Source: Tenericutes bacterium HGW-Tenericutes-2
GTDB taxonomy: Bacteria > Bacillota_I > Bacilli_A > Acholeplasmatales > Acholeplasmataceae
DNA: 64,000 nucleotides
Direction of reading: 5' to 3'
NCBI GenBank assembly: GCA_002839095.1
Contig: PGXL01000004.1
Coordinates: 104,246 to 168,245, forward strand
The translations under genes were made by a program, and so were the position numbers. Shown here piece after piece: positions 17,633 through 28,687 of the stretch. How positions within the stretch are numbered: the first letter of the stretch is position 1; the number at the start of each line of letters is the position of its first letter. The notes below the pieces were generated by a model. The model had not been told where the DNA came from. It saw only the letters and a program-made list of their open reading frames with translations, and made no database searches.

Positions 17633-18166
17633 GTGAACGAGATATTTAATGAAGTCGTACTGGCAATCGAAGAAGGATTGTATTCCGTCTTGCAGAGACC
17701 AGATATTGTCGTGCTTAATCTCGTTGCATTCGCACTTTTAGTGCTGATTATCAAAAAATTTCTATGGAGCAAGGTTACAACATTTTTAGAAGCGAGACAA
17801 GCTGCTTTATCAGAAGCGCTTGACACTGCTGAAAGTGAAAGAGCACGCGCTAGAGAACTTCAGGAGAAATCGGTAAAAGATTACGAAGCAATGAAGGAAG
17901 AAACTAGACAATTAAAAGAAAAATTAACGCTTGAAGCATACAAACAACAAGATGAAATGATAACCAATGCGAAGAAAGAAGCGAAACGTCGCTTAGACCA
18001 AGCTGAAAAGGATATCGAGTATGAAATACTACAAGCAAATGAAGACATCAAACAATCTATTAAAGAGGTTGCTTTTCTTGCTGCCCAAAAGATTGTCAAA
18101 AGAGAAATTGATGAATCCGTTCATCAGGATATCATTGATGAAATTCTTCAAGAGAGTACGAAATAA
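17633..18166 (+). CDS. atpF: F-type ATP synthase subunit b
   Basis: A 177-residue peripheral stalk subunit. An N-terminal membrane segment (VVLNLVAFALLVLIIKKFLW) is followed by a long charged coiled coil (EARQAALSEALDTAESERARARELQEKS and on). The start is GTG 17633 with GAAGGA upstream. It joins atpH as TAATG. Confidence 0.94.
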   Translation: MNEIFNEVVLAIEEGLYSVLQRPDIVVLNLVAFALLVLIIKKFLWSKVTTFLEARQAALSEALDTAESERARARELQEKSVKDYEAMKEETRQLKEKLTLEAYKQQDEMITNAKKEAKRRLDQAEKDIEYEILQANEDIKQSIKEVAFLAAQKIVKREIDESVHQDIIDEILQESTK

Positions 18167-18678
18167 TGAGTATCTCAAATTATGCGAAAGCACTCTTTTC
18201 GATTGCTAAGGAAGAAAACAAAATTGATGTCTTGACCTATCATTTCGATGATCTAAAAGATACAGTTGACAAAAATCCGACTTGGGTGACATTAATGGAC
18301 TCACCAATGGTATCATTTGAAGAAAAATCAAAGATGATAGATTCTCTTGAGTATGATAGTTCATTGATCGCTTTTTTGAAAATGCTTGCTCAAAAAAACA
18401 ACATTCACTTATATCAAGAAATATATAATGAATGGACCCTGCTTTCTAGAGTTTACCAAAAGATAGCACATCTTCACATTTATTCAGCGAAGCCAATTTC
18501 TAAGGAGATTGAAGAGAGATTAATAAAAGCAATCACTCCTAGATTTCCAAACCAAACGGTTTCACTTCATATTACAATCGACCCAACGCTTTTAGGGGGT
18601 CTCAAAATTGTCTATCAAGGACAATCACTAGACCATTCGGTTGCGCGCGAGATAGAAGAATTATATACAACGATTTAA
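18166..18678 (+). CDS. atpH: F-type ATP synthase subunit delta
   Basis: A 170-residue subunit that links the b stalk to the alpha subunits. N-terminal SNYAKALFSIAKEENKIDV and C-terminal TIDPTLLGGLKIVYQGQSLDHSV are family hallmarks. It overlaps atpF by one base and precedes atpA by 13 bases. Confidence 0.93.
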   Translation: MSISNYAKALFSIAKEENKIDVLTYHFDDLKDTVDKNPTWVTLMDSPMVSFEEKSKMIDSLEYDSSLIAFLKMLAQKNNIHLYQEIYNEWTLLSRVYQKIAHLHIYSAKPISKEIEERLIKAITPRFPNQTVSLHITIDPTLLGGLKIVYQGQSLDHSVAREIEELYTTI

Positions 18679-18691
18679 GGTGGTGTAGAAA

Positions 18692-20197
18692 TTGTCAAAA
18701 ATAAAAGTTCAAGAAATGACCGAGATCATTAAAAAGCAGATCAAGTCATTCGAGCAGGACGTCAAATTAGAAAATATTGGTAAGGTCTTAAGCGTTGGTG
18801 ATGGTATCGCAATCGTTTACGGTCTTCAACAAGCCATGATGGGAGAACTCCTTGAGTTTCCTCATGACGTAAAAGGGCTTGTTTTTAACCTTGAAGAACA
18901 TCATGTCGGTGTTATCCTTTTAGGTGAAAGCGACAAGATTAAAGAAGGCGATTTAGTTAAAACAACTAAACGTATCTTTGAAGTACCCGTTGGTGAAGAA
19001 CTCTTAGGCAGAGTTGTAAATCCTTTAGGGGAACCTCTGGATGCAGGTGGACCAATTAACGCGAAGCACTTTCTTCCTGTTGAAAGAAGAGCACAAGGCG
19101 TTATGCAACGTGGTTCTATCAATGCATCTATGGAAACAGGGATCAAGGTTATTGATGCTTTAGTTCCAATTGGCCGCGGTCAAAGAGAATTAATTATTGG
19201 TGATAGACAAACAGGTAAAACAACACTTGCTATAGATACAATTCTAAACCAAAAGGGAAAAAATACGATTTGTATTTATGTGGCTATTGGTCAAAAGGAA
19301 TCCTCAGTTTCAACGCTTGTGCAGCTCTTTGAGCAGCATCAAGCTATGGAATATACAATTGTTGTAACTGCTGGAGCATCTAGAGAAGGTACCTTATTAT
19401 ATCTTGCACCATTTGCCGGTGTAACCATGGGTGAATACTTCATGGAACAAGGTAAGGATGTATTGATTGTTTATGATGATTTATCTAAGCATGCGGTAGC
19501 CTACCGTGAGCTATCCTTACTACTTAGAAGACCACCAGGGAGAGAAGCTTATCCAGGTGACGTATTCTATCTACATTCAAGATTATTAGAGCGTTCAGCA
19601 CGCTTAAATGATAAATTAGGTGGTGGGTCAATTACCGCACTTCCAATTATTGAAACCAAAGCTGGAGACATTTCAGCCTACATTTCTACAAACGTTATTT
19701 CCATCACAGATGGTCAAATATTTTTAGAAGCTGAGTTATTTTACTCAGGCATTCGTCCAGCGATTAACGCTGGTCTATCCGTTTCACGTGTCGGCGGTGC
19801 CGCACAGTGGAAGGGTATGAAAAAGGTTGCCGGTACCATTCGTATTAACCTAGCAAACTATAGAGAACTTGAATCATTTGCTCAGTTCGGATCTGACCTA
19901 GACGCAAGCGCTAAAAAGCGTCTTGAACGCGGTAGAAAGACTGTTGAAATTTTAAAACAAGATGTTCACGAACTCGTTCAAATGCCAACACAGATTGTTA
20001 CGGTTTATGCCTTATCTGAAGGATTTATGGATGATTTAAATCTAGAACAAGTAAAAGCGTTAGAATCTGAAATCGCTCAAGGGCTTCAAATGAATGATTT
20101 AGGTAAGAAGATTAATCAACACTTAGTTGAAACGAAGAGCTTACCAGATAAGAAAGAACTCGATTCCTTTATTCAAGGTCTTAAGAGGTTAGTCTAA
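18692..20197 (+). CDS. atpA: F-type ATP synthase subunit alpha
   Basis: A 501-residue non-catalytic nucleotide-binding subunit. P-loop [13 protein letters not shown] is near residue 170, with [54 protein letters not shown] and the [10 protein letters not shown] arginine-finger segment. The start is TTG 18692 behind AAGGTGGTG. Length is standard. Confidence 0.97.
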   Translation: MSKIKVQEMTEIIKKQIKSFEQDVKLENIGKVLSVGDGIAIVYGLQQAMMGELLEFPHDVKGLVFNLEEHHVGVILLGESDKIKEGDLVKTTKRIFEVPVGEELLGRVVNPLGEPLDAGGPINAKHFLPVERRAQGVMQRGSINASMETGIKVIDALVPIGRGQRELIIGDRQTGKTTLAIDTILNQKGKNTICIYVAIGQKESSVSTLVQLFEQHQAMEYTIVVTAGASREGTLLYLAPFAGVTMGEYFMEQGKDVLIVYDDLSKHAVAYRELSLLLRRPPGREAYPGDVFYLHSRLLERSARLNDKLGGGSITALPIIETKAGDISAYISTNVISITDGQIFLEAELFYSGIRPAINAGLSVSRVGGAAQWKGMKKVAGTIRINLANYRELESFAQFGSDLDASAKKRLERGRKTVEILKQDVHELVQMPTQIVTVYALSEGFMDDLNLEQVKALESEIAQGLQMNDLGKKINQHLVETKSLPDKKELDSFIQGLKRLV

Positions 20198-21042
20198 TGG
20201 GATTAAAGGATATTAAGCTTAGAATGACAGCGATTAAAAAAACAGCTGCCATTACACAAGCAATGCATAATATTGCTTTATCCAAAATCAAGAAGTCAAC
20301 CGAGCTATTAAACCATTCCGTTCATTTTGTTACTAAGATTCATGACATCCTTATGTATTCGGATCAAAACACGGATGAAGCACAACGCATTACTTCAGTC
20401 AATGAAGGGAAGACAAAGCTTTATGTACTTGTTACATCAGATAGAGGGTTAGCTGGTAGCTATCATAATCAGCTATTTAAAGCCTTTCTAGAGGAAACCA
20501 AGGATTTACCTAAGGAAAGCTATAGAGTGCTTGTACTTGGTAAAAAAGGGTATTACTTCGCACTTAAGCGCAAGCTTCCAGTCATCAATGAAGAGATTAT
20601 CTATAATAGAGATGATGTCGCAACCATGTACTTTAGACATTACGCTAAAATGATTAAGGAAGTCTTCCTAGACAAGATGGTTGATGAAGTCATTTTATAT
20701 CATAATCACTATGTCAATACAGCAACACAAATCGTAAAAAAAGAAACTATTCTTCCTGTCGTCTTTGATAAAAAGAAGATGAAGACGAAAGAACAGTTCA
20801 TCTATGATGTGAGTCCAGAAGTCATTCTCAATCAAACCGTAGATATTTATATCGAATCATCAATCTTTAAGGCACTATCCGATGCGAAGTTAAGTGAGCA
20901 TGCAGCTAGAATGGTTGCTATGCGCAGTGCAACAGATAATGCAAATGATATTGTTGATCGATTACATACTTTATACCATAGAGCAAGACAACAAGAAATT
21001 ACAAGCGAACTCATTGACGTCGTCAATGGTTCGAACGTTTAG
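20197..21042 (+). CDS. atpG: F-type ATP synthase subunit gamma
   Basis: A 281-residue central rotor shaft. The N-terminal coiled-coil helix (LKDIKLRMTAIKKTAAITQAMHNIALSKIKKS) and C-terminal helix (SEHAARMVAMRSATDNANDIVDRL) flank the Rossmann-like middle with TSDRGLAGSYH. It overlaps the atpA stop by one base. Confidence 0.95.
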   Translation: MGLKDIKLRMTAIKKTAAITQAMHNIALSKIKKSTELLNHSVHFVTKIHDILMYSDQNTDEAQRITSVNEGKTKLYVLVTSDRGLAGSYHNQLFKAFLEETKDLPKESYRVLVLGKKGYYFALKRKLPVINEEIIYNRDDVATMYFRHYAKMIKEVFLDKMVDEVILYHNHYVNTATQIVKKETILPVVFDKKKMKTKEQFIYDVSPEVILNQTVDIYIESSIFKALSDAKLSEHAARMVAMRSATDNANDIVDRLHTLYHRARQQEITSELIDVVNGSNV

Positions 21043-22826
<1,784 letters not shown>

Positions 22827-22840
22827 GGAGGTGAAATCCT

Positions 22841-23050
22841 ATGGATGAGCTGATTTATTTTGTATCCTTAATCGTATTCTTTTGGATAAGCCTTAGAATA
22901 CTTAGAGCATTGCATATAGAAGATAAATTTGAAAAGATGAAACTTTGGGAAATCAAAGCAGGGTATTTTCTATTATCCTTAATATGTGCACATCTTTTGG
23001 CTGAAGTGATGGTTAAGGTTTCACAATTGCTTGTTGGCTATATGACTTAA
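22841..23050 (+). CDS. DUF1146 family small membrane protein (YwzB-like)
   Basis: A 69-residue protein with two membrane helices (LIYFVSLIVFFWISLRIL and AGYFLLSLICAHLLAEVMV). The helix-loop with EDKFEKMKLWEIKAGYFLL and the position directly after atpC match the DUF1146/YwzB family of Firmicutes. Its function is unknown. AAGGAGGTG provides a strong ribosome-binding site, and the operon terminator follows at once. Confidence 0.8.
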   Translation: MDELIYFVSLIVFFWISLRILRALHIEDKFEKMKLWEIKAGYFLLSLICAHLLAEVMVKVSQLLVGYMT

Positions 23051-23053
23051 GAT

Positions 23054-23081
23054 GCATAGGAGTTTTCCTATGCTTTTTTTT
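23054..23081 (+). terminator. Terminator of the atp operon
   Basis: Perfect 8 bp stem GCATAGGA/TCCTATGC with loop GTTT, followed by eight T. Confidence 0.92.
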
Positions 23082-23103
23082 CAAAAAAATGAAGGAGAAA
23101 AAC

Positions 23104-24654
23104 ATGAAAAAACTATATCTATTTATACTCACTATTGCACTCTCGATATTTGTTGTTTCATGTAGCGATATTGAATTATCTCTAGATCAAACAGATTATA
23201 CCGATCAAATAGAAGCCTTAGCAGAAAGTATTGATCAAGCTGTTCCAGCTGTTGTCAATGCTAATTTTAGCTTGCCAATACATGAGGATTATGAAATCGA
23301 GTATAAATTCAATGATGAAATGTTCACGAATGAGTTTATTTATGAGTCACCATTTTATGATCGGGATGCAAGCCTAGAGTATACAATCAAAAGAGGAAAA
23401 ACAGAGCTTTCATTTTCAAGTGAATTTAGACATTTATCCCTAGAATCAGGATATAACGCGACAAAGATTTACTTAACACTTCCAGTACCACTTGGTCAGG
23501 TTGGAAAAGAAGAGTATGTACAAGCTAATGTTAGAGTAGAAACAAGAAAAAATGGTGTAGGTATTATTGAACATGAAACAAATGCAGCTCAGCTTAGAGG
23601 TAGAGGGAATTCAACATGGTTTCTATCTGATAAAAAACCCTATCGTTTGAGATTTGACGAGAACACATCCATTCTTGGCATGCCAAAGGCAAAAAATTAT
23701 GTATTACTTGCAGAATATGCGGATAAATCATTGATGCGCAATGTGATTACTCAAAAGATGGTATCCTTGATGGATAACCTTCCCTATAGTTTAGAGGTTA
23801 GATTTGTAGAGCTTTACGTGAATGAAGATTATAGAGGAGTTTATGTTTTAACCGAACATGTTGAAGTGCATAAAAATAAGTTTATGATTGAATCGATTCC
23901 AGGTGAAGTGAACACAGGATACTTTTTTGAAATGGATCAAAGATTCTATGACCAAAATATCACACCTGGTTGGGATTGGATAGTTGTTCGTGATATTCCC
24001 TATGAAATCAAGGAACCCGATCCAGATGATTTAGCATTCACAAGTGCGCATGCAACCTATTTAAAGGCCTATATAGAGTCTGTTGAAAATGCACTGATTG
24101 CGAAATCAAACTACAATAACTTAATTAATCTTGATAATTGGATTGAGCATTTCATTGTCCATGAGTATGTTAAAAATGTGGATGTTGGTTGGAGTTCTGT
24201 ATTTATGTATAAAGAAAAAGATGGTCCACTTCAATATGGACCACTTTGGGATTTTGATTTAGCGTATGGAAATGCTGATTATATTGACTATGGTCCAGAG
24301 GGATTCTATGGAATGAGACAATATAAAAATAGAATGTTTAAGCTAATGATGGATATTCTAGAGGTAAGATTACTCTATAGAGAAGCCTATAATAATTTTT
24401 ATTTCGATGTCTTACCAGAACTTTTAGAAATGATTCCTGTGCTATCTGAGTCTATTTCAGAAATGGCACATCGAAACTTCTTAAAATGGGATATTATGAA
24501 TAGCTATGTATGGCCAAATCCATCAGAGGTTCTTGCACAAAAAACACATGCAGGACAAGTCCAATATGTAGTTTCTTATATGAATTTAAGAGCTGAGTGG
24601 ATGCTAAATGAAATCAATAATCAAGCATTCTACTATGGAAACTTTGGAGATTAA
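23104..24654 (+). CDS. CotH-family lipoprotein
   Basis: A 516-residue lipoprotein from ATG 23104 (AAGGAG lies before it; ATG 23089 overlaps that site). The signal peptide ends in FVVSC with lipidated C20. The CotH domain is clear: RGRGNSTWFLSDKKPYRLRFDE, MPKAKNYVLLAEYADKSLMRNV, ELYVNEDYRGVYVLTEHVEV, EYVKNVDVGWSSVFMYKEKDGPLQYGPLWDFDLAYGN. CotH in Bacillus spores is an atypical kinase phosphorylating coat proteins; surface versions in many bacteria have unknown substrates. It follows the atp terminator by about 20 bases with no clear promoter. Confidence 0.88.
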   Translation: MKKLYLFILTIALSIFVVSCSDIELSLDQTDYTDQIEALAESIDQAVPAVVNANFSLPIHEDYEIEYKFNDEMFTNEFIYESPFYDRDASLEYTIKRGKTELSFSSEFRHLSLESGYNATKIYLTLPVPLGQVGKEEYVQANVRVETRKNGVGIIEHETNAAQLRGRGNSTWFLSDKKPYRLRFDENTSILGMPKAKNYVLLAEYADKSLMRNVITQKMVSLMDNLPYSLEVRFVELYVNEDYRGVYVLTEHVEVHKNKFMIESIPGEVNTGYFFEMDQRFYDQNITPGWDWIVVRDIPYEIKEPDPDDLAFTSAHATYLKAYIESVENALIAKSNYNNLINLDNWIEHFIVHEYVKNVDVGWSSVFMYKEKDGPLQYGPLWDFDLAYGNADYIDYGPEGFYGMRQYKNRMFKLMMDILEVRLLYREAYNNFYFDVLPELLEMIPVLSESISEMAHRNFLKWDIMNSYVWPNPSEVLAQKTHAGQVQYVVSYMNLRAEWMLNEINNQAFYYGNFGD

Positions 24655-24676
24655 AAAAAGCCTTGTTAGGCTTTAA
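24653..24676 (-). terminator. Terminator of yigZ
   Basis: AAAGCCT/AGGCTTT with loop TGTT. On the minus strand the stem is followed by a T-tract provided by the A-run at 24653-24659. It overlaps the stop codons of both converging genes. Confidence 0.7.
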
Positions 24677-25275
24677 AGGTCGATAAATATCGTTTCAGGT
24701 GGTAGCTCTTTGATGGCTAATAACTGATGTGAGATATCATTTATTTTAAGATCATTGGATTGAATAACGATTTGATAAGTGACATTCGTCAAGAAGCTTT
24801 TATTGACGATTGTCGCTTTTTCATTTAGGAATTGATCCATTTGGTTAATTAAATGATATCCAAATGTTATTTCATAGGAAGGAACTACTTTTTTCTGATA
24901 AAACTTAGCTATTTTAATAACATCCGCACTACTCTTTGTATATGCACGAAGTAAGCCTCCGCTACCTAGCTTAATTCCACCAAAATATCTAACAACAACG
25001 CATAAAACATTGGTTAAATCGTGATGCTTTAAAACCTCTAATATTGGAATACCTGCAGTTCTAGATGGTTCACCATCATCAGATGCACTTTGATGCTCAC
25101 CAGTTTCACCGTAAATAGAAGCACTACAATAATGATTCGCCTTAGGGTATGTTTCCTTCGCATCTATGATGAAAAGAGGTATATCCTCCAGAGATGCTAG
25201 AGGGTATAGAATTCCAATAAAGATGGATTTATTGATTTCAATTTGATGAATTGTTTTTTCTTTAAGAAACTTCAT
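24673..25275 (-). CDS. yigZ: YigZ/IMPACT family protein
   Basis: A 200-residue UPF0029 protein. The signature SASDDGEPSRTAGIPILEVLKHHDLTNVLCVVVRYFGGIKLGSGGLLRAYTKSSAD is complete, and the C-terminal DUF1949-like ferredoxin fold is present. Relatives bind nucleic acid or ribosomes and are linked to translation stress through homology to eukaryotic IMPACT. It converges on the CotH gene and has its own terminator. Confidence 0.92.
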   Translation of the reverse strand: MKFLKEKTIHQIEINKSIFIGILYPLASLEDIPLFIIDAKETYPKANHYCSASIYGETGEHQSASDDGEPSRTAGIPILEVLKHHDLTNVLCVVVRYFGGIKLGSGGLLRAYTKSSADVIKIAKFYQKKVVPSYEITFGYHLINQMDQFLNEKATIVNKSFLTNVTYQIVIQSNDLKINDISHQLLAIKELPPETIFIDL

Positions 25276-25438
25276 AGAATCACCGTTTGAATATGTTTTA
25301 CAATGTGTATAAGATAAGACACTATTATTTTATAGAGTGTGCTCTTGTAGTTATTGTAACATACTAACTAGTGACAGTCCATCGTTGATTCAGATAAAAC
25401 TTGAACCTGAACTTAGTAGTTTAGAATATATTGATATA

Positions 25439-25467
25439 TTGACAAAATAACTAATATGGAATATAAT
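25439..25467 (+). promoter_or_regulatory. Consensus promoter of the AbiE pair
   Basis: TTGACA (25439-25444), 17 bp, TATAAT (25462-25467): a perfect sigma-A promoter 28 bases before the antitoxin. AT-rich repeats of ATATTGATATATTGAC type around the -35 could be the antitoxin's own operator, as AbiEi proteins repress their operon. Confidence 0.8.
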
Positions 25468-25495
25468 ATAAGCATAAACGACAAAAGGTGATAAA

Positions 25496-26086
25496 ATGAC
25501 AAAAGAAAAACTGGATCGACTCATCAAAAAAAGAAAAGGATATCTAACAACTCAAGATGCTTTAAACGAAGGAATTCACCGTGAATATCTTTCTATGTTT
25601 GTTGAAGAAGAAAAACTGATTAGAACATCACCAGGAGTATACCAATCACCAGGAATGTGGGAAGACAAACTTTATAGCTATCAACAAAAGAAGAAACGCA
25701 TGATTTACTCACATGAAACAGCTTTGTATTTGCATGGTTTATCTGATAGAGATCCTATTCAGTATTCAGTAACATTACCAAGCGGGTATAATACAACTCA
25801 AATTAAACAAAATGATCTGGTTACTTATACAATTAAGCCATCCTTATTTGATTTAGGAAAGACATTAATTCAAACAGCTATGGGTAACGATATTTATGTT
25901 TATGATATGGAAAGAACAATATGCGATATTGTCCGCTCGAGAAGCAGGATTGATAAGCAAATTTTTAATGATGGATTAAAAAAATATGCTATGAGTTCAA
26001 AGAAAAATCTATATAATTTAATGAGATATGCAAAAGAGATGGGAATTGAAAAAGTGTTGAAGAATTATATGGAAATTCTTTTATGA
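25496..26086 (+). CDS. AbiEi-family antitoxin and repressor
   Basis: A 196-residue protein with an N-terminal winged-helix (RLIKKRKGYLTTQDALNEGIHREYLSMFVEEEKLIRTSPGVYQSP) and a C-terminal AbiEi domain (YSHETALYLHGLSDRDPIQYSVTLPSGY, DMERTICDIVRSRSRID). In type IV AbiE systems this protein represses transcription and counteracts the toxin without binding it. It overlaps the toxin gene in ATGA. Confidence 0.88.
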   Translation: MTKEKLDRLIKKRKGYLTTQDALNEGIHREYLSMFVEEEKLIRTSPGVYQSPGMWEDKLYSYQQKKKRMIYSHETALYLHGLSDRDPIQYSVTLPSGYNTTQIKQNDLVTYTIKPSLFDLGKTLIQTAMGNDIYVYDMERTICDIVRSRSRIDKQIFNDGLKKYAMSSKKNLYNLMRYAKEMGIEKVLKNYMEILL

Positions 26087-26925
26087 TCTCCATTGAACAG
26101 CTAAAAGCACACATTAGAAACAAATCTAGATCGTTTAATGTTAACCCGAATATCATTTTAAGAAATGTAATTTTTGATTTCTTTCTAGAAAAACTAGGTA
26201 AATCAAAATATACTGATAAATTCATCATCAAAGGTGGATTTTTAGTATCAGCAATCACAAGAATAGATGCAAGAACAACTATGGACTTGGATGTAACTAT
26301 AAAAAACCTATCCATTCAAAAAGAGAAACTTACAATATATTTAAATGAAATACTCAGGATTCCAACACATGATAATCTAGTGATGAATCTTACAGGCGTT
26401 GAGGAAATTAATGAAGGATTTGAATACCCCGGACTTAGAGCATCAATTACAGTTCATATTGATGGATTAAAAGAAATAATGAAGATTGATTTTACGACGG
26501 GAGATATTGTAACACCAAATGAAATTTGTTTTAAATACCAAACTCTACTAGATGAAAAATTCATTGAACTTAGATCGTACAACATTGAGACAGTCATAGC
26601 AGAAAAAATAGAGACGATTTTATCCAGAGGTATATTGAATACCAGAATGCGTGATTTCTACGACATTTATATCCTTAAACAGTTAAAATTACCCATAATT
26701 CATATGGATATATTAAGAAAAGCATTTATGAACACTGCAAGCAATCGAAAAACACTGGATATGATTTTGCTCAATTATCGTGACATCATAACGATGATTG
26801 AAAATGACGAAGGCATGAAAAAACATTGGAAGTCTTATCAATCTAGTTATCCTTTCGCAAAAGATTTAGAGTGGTTGGTTGTTATTGAATCAGTAAAATC
26901 TATTTTCTCATATATGTCAACATAA
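26083..26925 (+). CDS. AbiEii/AbiGii nucleotidyltransferase toxin
   Basis: A 280-residue toxin of the type IV AbiE system. The nucleotidyltransferase motif FIIKGGFLVSAITRIDARTTMDLDV is near residues 49-73 with the metal-binding DLD. The later segment ETVIAEKIETILSRGILNTRMRDFYDIYIL is the conserved C-terminal lysine/aspartate motif. Such toxins transfer nucleotides, in characterised cases to tRNA acceptor ends, and abort phage infection. The end overlaps the convergent gene by 26 bases. Confidence 0.88.
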   Translation: MISIEQLKAHIRNKSRSFNVNPNIILRNVIFDFFLEKLGKSKYTDKFIIKGGFLVSAITRIDARTTMDLDVTIKNLSIQKEKLTIYLNEILRIPTHDNLVMNLTGVEEINEGFEYPGLRASITVHIDGLKEIMKIDFTTGDIVTPNEICFKYQTLLDEKFIELRSYNIETVIAEKIETILSRGILNTRMRDFYDIYILKQLKLPIIHMDILRKAFMNTASNRKTLDMILLNYRDIITMIENDEGMKKHWKSYQSSYPFAKDLEWLVVIESVKSIFSYMST

Positions 26926-27418
26926 CAAGTCCATCTAAATTTTCTATATTGACAAGTTTTAGATCCATATCATAATTACCATCAATAAAGAGTGGTTTAC
27001 CTTTTCCAAGTATCTTTGGTACCACCGCGATTTGGAATTCATCAATCAAGTTTTTTTCAAGCATACCTTGAATTAAAACTCCACCACCAATTACCCAAAT
27101 ATCTTTTCCATCTATTTGATCTAATTCTAAAATAAGTTCTTCAATATCTGACTTAAAGATAATGTTTTCCTTATTATCTTTTTTACTGCTCGTCATAATA
27201 TATGATTTCATATTCGGATATGGCCATTCTCCCATGTTTTGAATCACTTCATAGGTCTTATATCCCATAATGGTTGTATCAACTCTTTCTAGTAGTTGAT
27301 TATAGCTTCTTGCAACACTTTCTAATCCATCATATGGAGTTAAAAATGCGAAGCCATCATCTAAATCTGTGATATAACCATCAAGAGTTACTGCTATATA
27401 TAATACCTTTTTTCTCAT
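26900..27418 (-). CDS. Dihydrofolate-reductase-like (RibD C-terminal domain) protein
   Basis: A 172-residue NADPH-binding reductase fold: KVLYIAVTLDGYITDLDD at the start, VDTTIMGYKTYEVI, then GKDIWVIGGGVLIQGMLEKNLIDEFQIAVVPKILGKGKPLF. This is the stand-alone RibD_C/YwjB type, not authentic FolA, and the substrate is unknown. It stands alone on the minus strand, converging on the AbiE toxin. Confidence 0.85.
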   Translation of the reverse strand: MRKKVLYIAVTLDGYITDLDDGFAFLTPYDGLESVARSYNQLLERVDTTIMGYKTYEVIQNMGEWPYPNMKSYIMTSSKKDNKENIIFKSDIEELILELDQIDGKDIWVIGGGVLIQGMLEKNLIDEFQIAVVPKILGKGKPLFIDGNYDMDLKLVNIENLDGLVMLTYMRK

Positions 27419-27484
27419 ATCTCAATCACCTCATTCCTATCTTATCAAAACCATTTCATCACTTCAAATAAAGAAACTCCGTCG

Positions 27485-27513
27485 TTTCAATAATCCAATT
27501 CTTTTGGTATAAT
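27485..27513 (+). promoter_or_regulatory. Promoter of cca-yhaM
   Basis: TTTCAA (27485-27490), 17 bp, TATAAT (27508-27513), giving a very short leader before the ATG at 27529. Confidence 0.65.
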
Positions 27514-27528
27514 ATTAACGGTGATGAA

Positions 27529-28677
27529 ATGTCTACAATAAAAAATGCGAAATACGTAATTAATGATCTAAAGAAAAAGGGTTTTGAAGCATATATCGTT
27601 GGTGGTGCCGTAAGGGACCATATTTTGCGTATACCCTTAACAGATATTGATATAACAACGAATGCGAAGCCTCACGAGGTTTCTAAAATATTTAAAACAA
27701 AGCCAACAGGTGTTAAATACGGAACAGTGACTGTTTTAATGAATGATGAGACCTATGAAGTGACAACCTATAGAATTGATGGAGATTACCAGGACGGTAG
27801 ACATCCAGATAATGTTACATTTGCTGAAACAGTTCTTGAAGATGTAAAAAGAAGAGATTTTACAATCAACGGGCTACTCATGGATGAGAAAAATGAAATC
27901 TTTGATTATGTTGGTGGTAAAAATGATATCAATGCCAAAATCATTCGCACAATAGGTGATCCGATTGAACGGTTCAATGAAGATGCATTAAGAATGATGC
28001 GTGCCTTCTATTTTCAATCGAAGCTAGGCTTTCAAATAGACGCTGCTACTAGAGATGCGATCTATGAATCTAGAAATAGATTAAAAGAAGTAGCAATGGA
28101 ACGTATTCTAAATGAGTTAATTAAAATCCTTCAAGGAACACATGTCAAGCGTGCAATTCAATCGATTGTAACAACTAAGGTTCATGAGGTATTACCAGGA
28201 TTAGAAAAAGGATTTCTATATACACAAAAATTAGATGAAATGCCATTTGTTGATGCATTCTTTGCGTTATCATTTACACTCAATGGATCTGTTCCATCTG
28301 AATGGCCATTTTCAAATAAACATAAGCACCGCTATGAGATAGCAAGCATGCTTGCTAAAAAGCATCAAGATTTTGATGCATATACTTTATATACCTATGG
28401 TATTGATCTATGTTTATTAGCGAATCGTGTTAACTTTATGTTGGGTAAGTCTAAAAACCTAAAAACAAAAATTGAAAAGGATTATGAAAATCTTCCGATT
28501 TTAAGTGATCTTGATTTAAAGCTTAGAGCTACAGAGATTATCAAGTTAACCAATAAAAAAGCAGGGTCATGGTTAAAAAATATTCAAACCGAAATGGTGA
28601 TTGAGGTTTTGAATAGAAGACTAAAAAATGAAAAAAGTGCACTAGAAGCCTATGTTCTAGAACACGTGAAAGAATAG
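27529..28677 (+). CDS. cca: CCA tRNA nucleotidyltransferase
   Basis: A 382-residue class II enzyme that adds or repairs the CCA end of tRNAs. The head has GGAVRD (residues 25-30), the metal-binding DID (39-41) and KYGTVTV. The neck has RRDFTINGLLMD and ERFNEDALRMMRAFYFQSKLGF. It is slightly shorter than Bacillus Cca but complete. yhaM follows after about 10 bases. Confidence 0.93.
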   Translation: MSTIKNAKYVINDLKKKGFEAYIVGGAVRDHILRIPLTDIDITTNAKPHEVSKIFKTKPTGVKYGTVTVLMNDETYEVTTYRIDGDYQDGRHPDNVTFAETVLEDVKRRDFTINGLLMDEKNEIFDYVGGKNDINAKIIRTIGDPIERFNEDALRMMRAFYFQSKLGFQIDAATRDAIYESRNRLKEVAMERILNELIKILQGTHVKRAIQSIVTTKVHEVLPGLEKGFLYTQKLDEMPFVDAFFALSFTLNGSVPSEWPFSNKHKHRYEIASMLAKKHQDFDAYTLYTYGIDLCLLANRVNFMLGKSKNLKTKIEKDYENLPILSDLDLKLRATEIIKLTNKKAGSWLKNIQTEMVIEVLNRRLKNEKSALEAYVLEHVKE

Positions 28678-28687
28678 GAGATTGATT

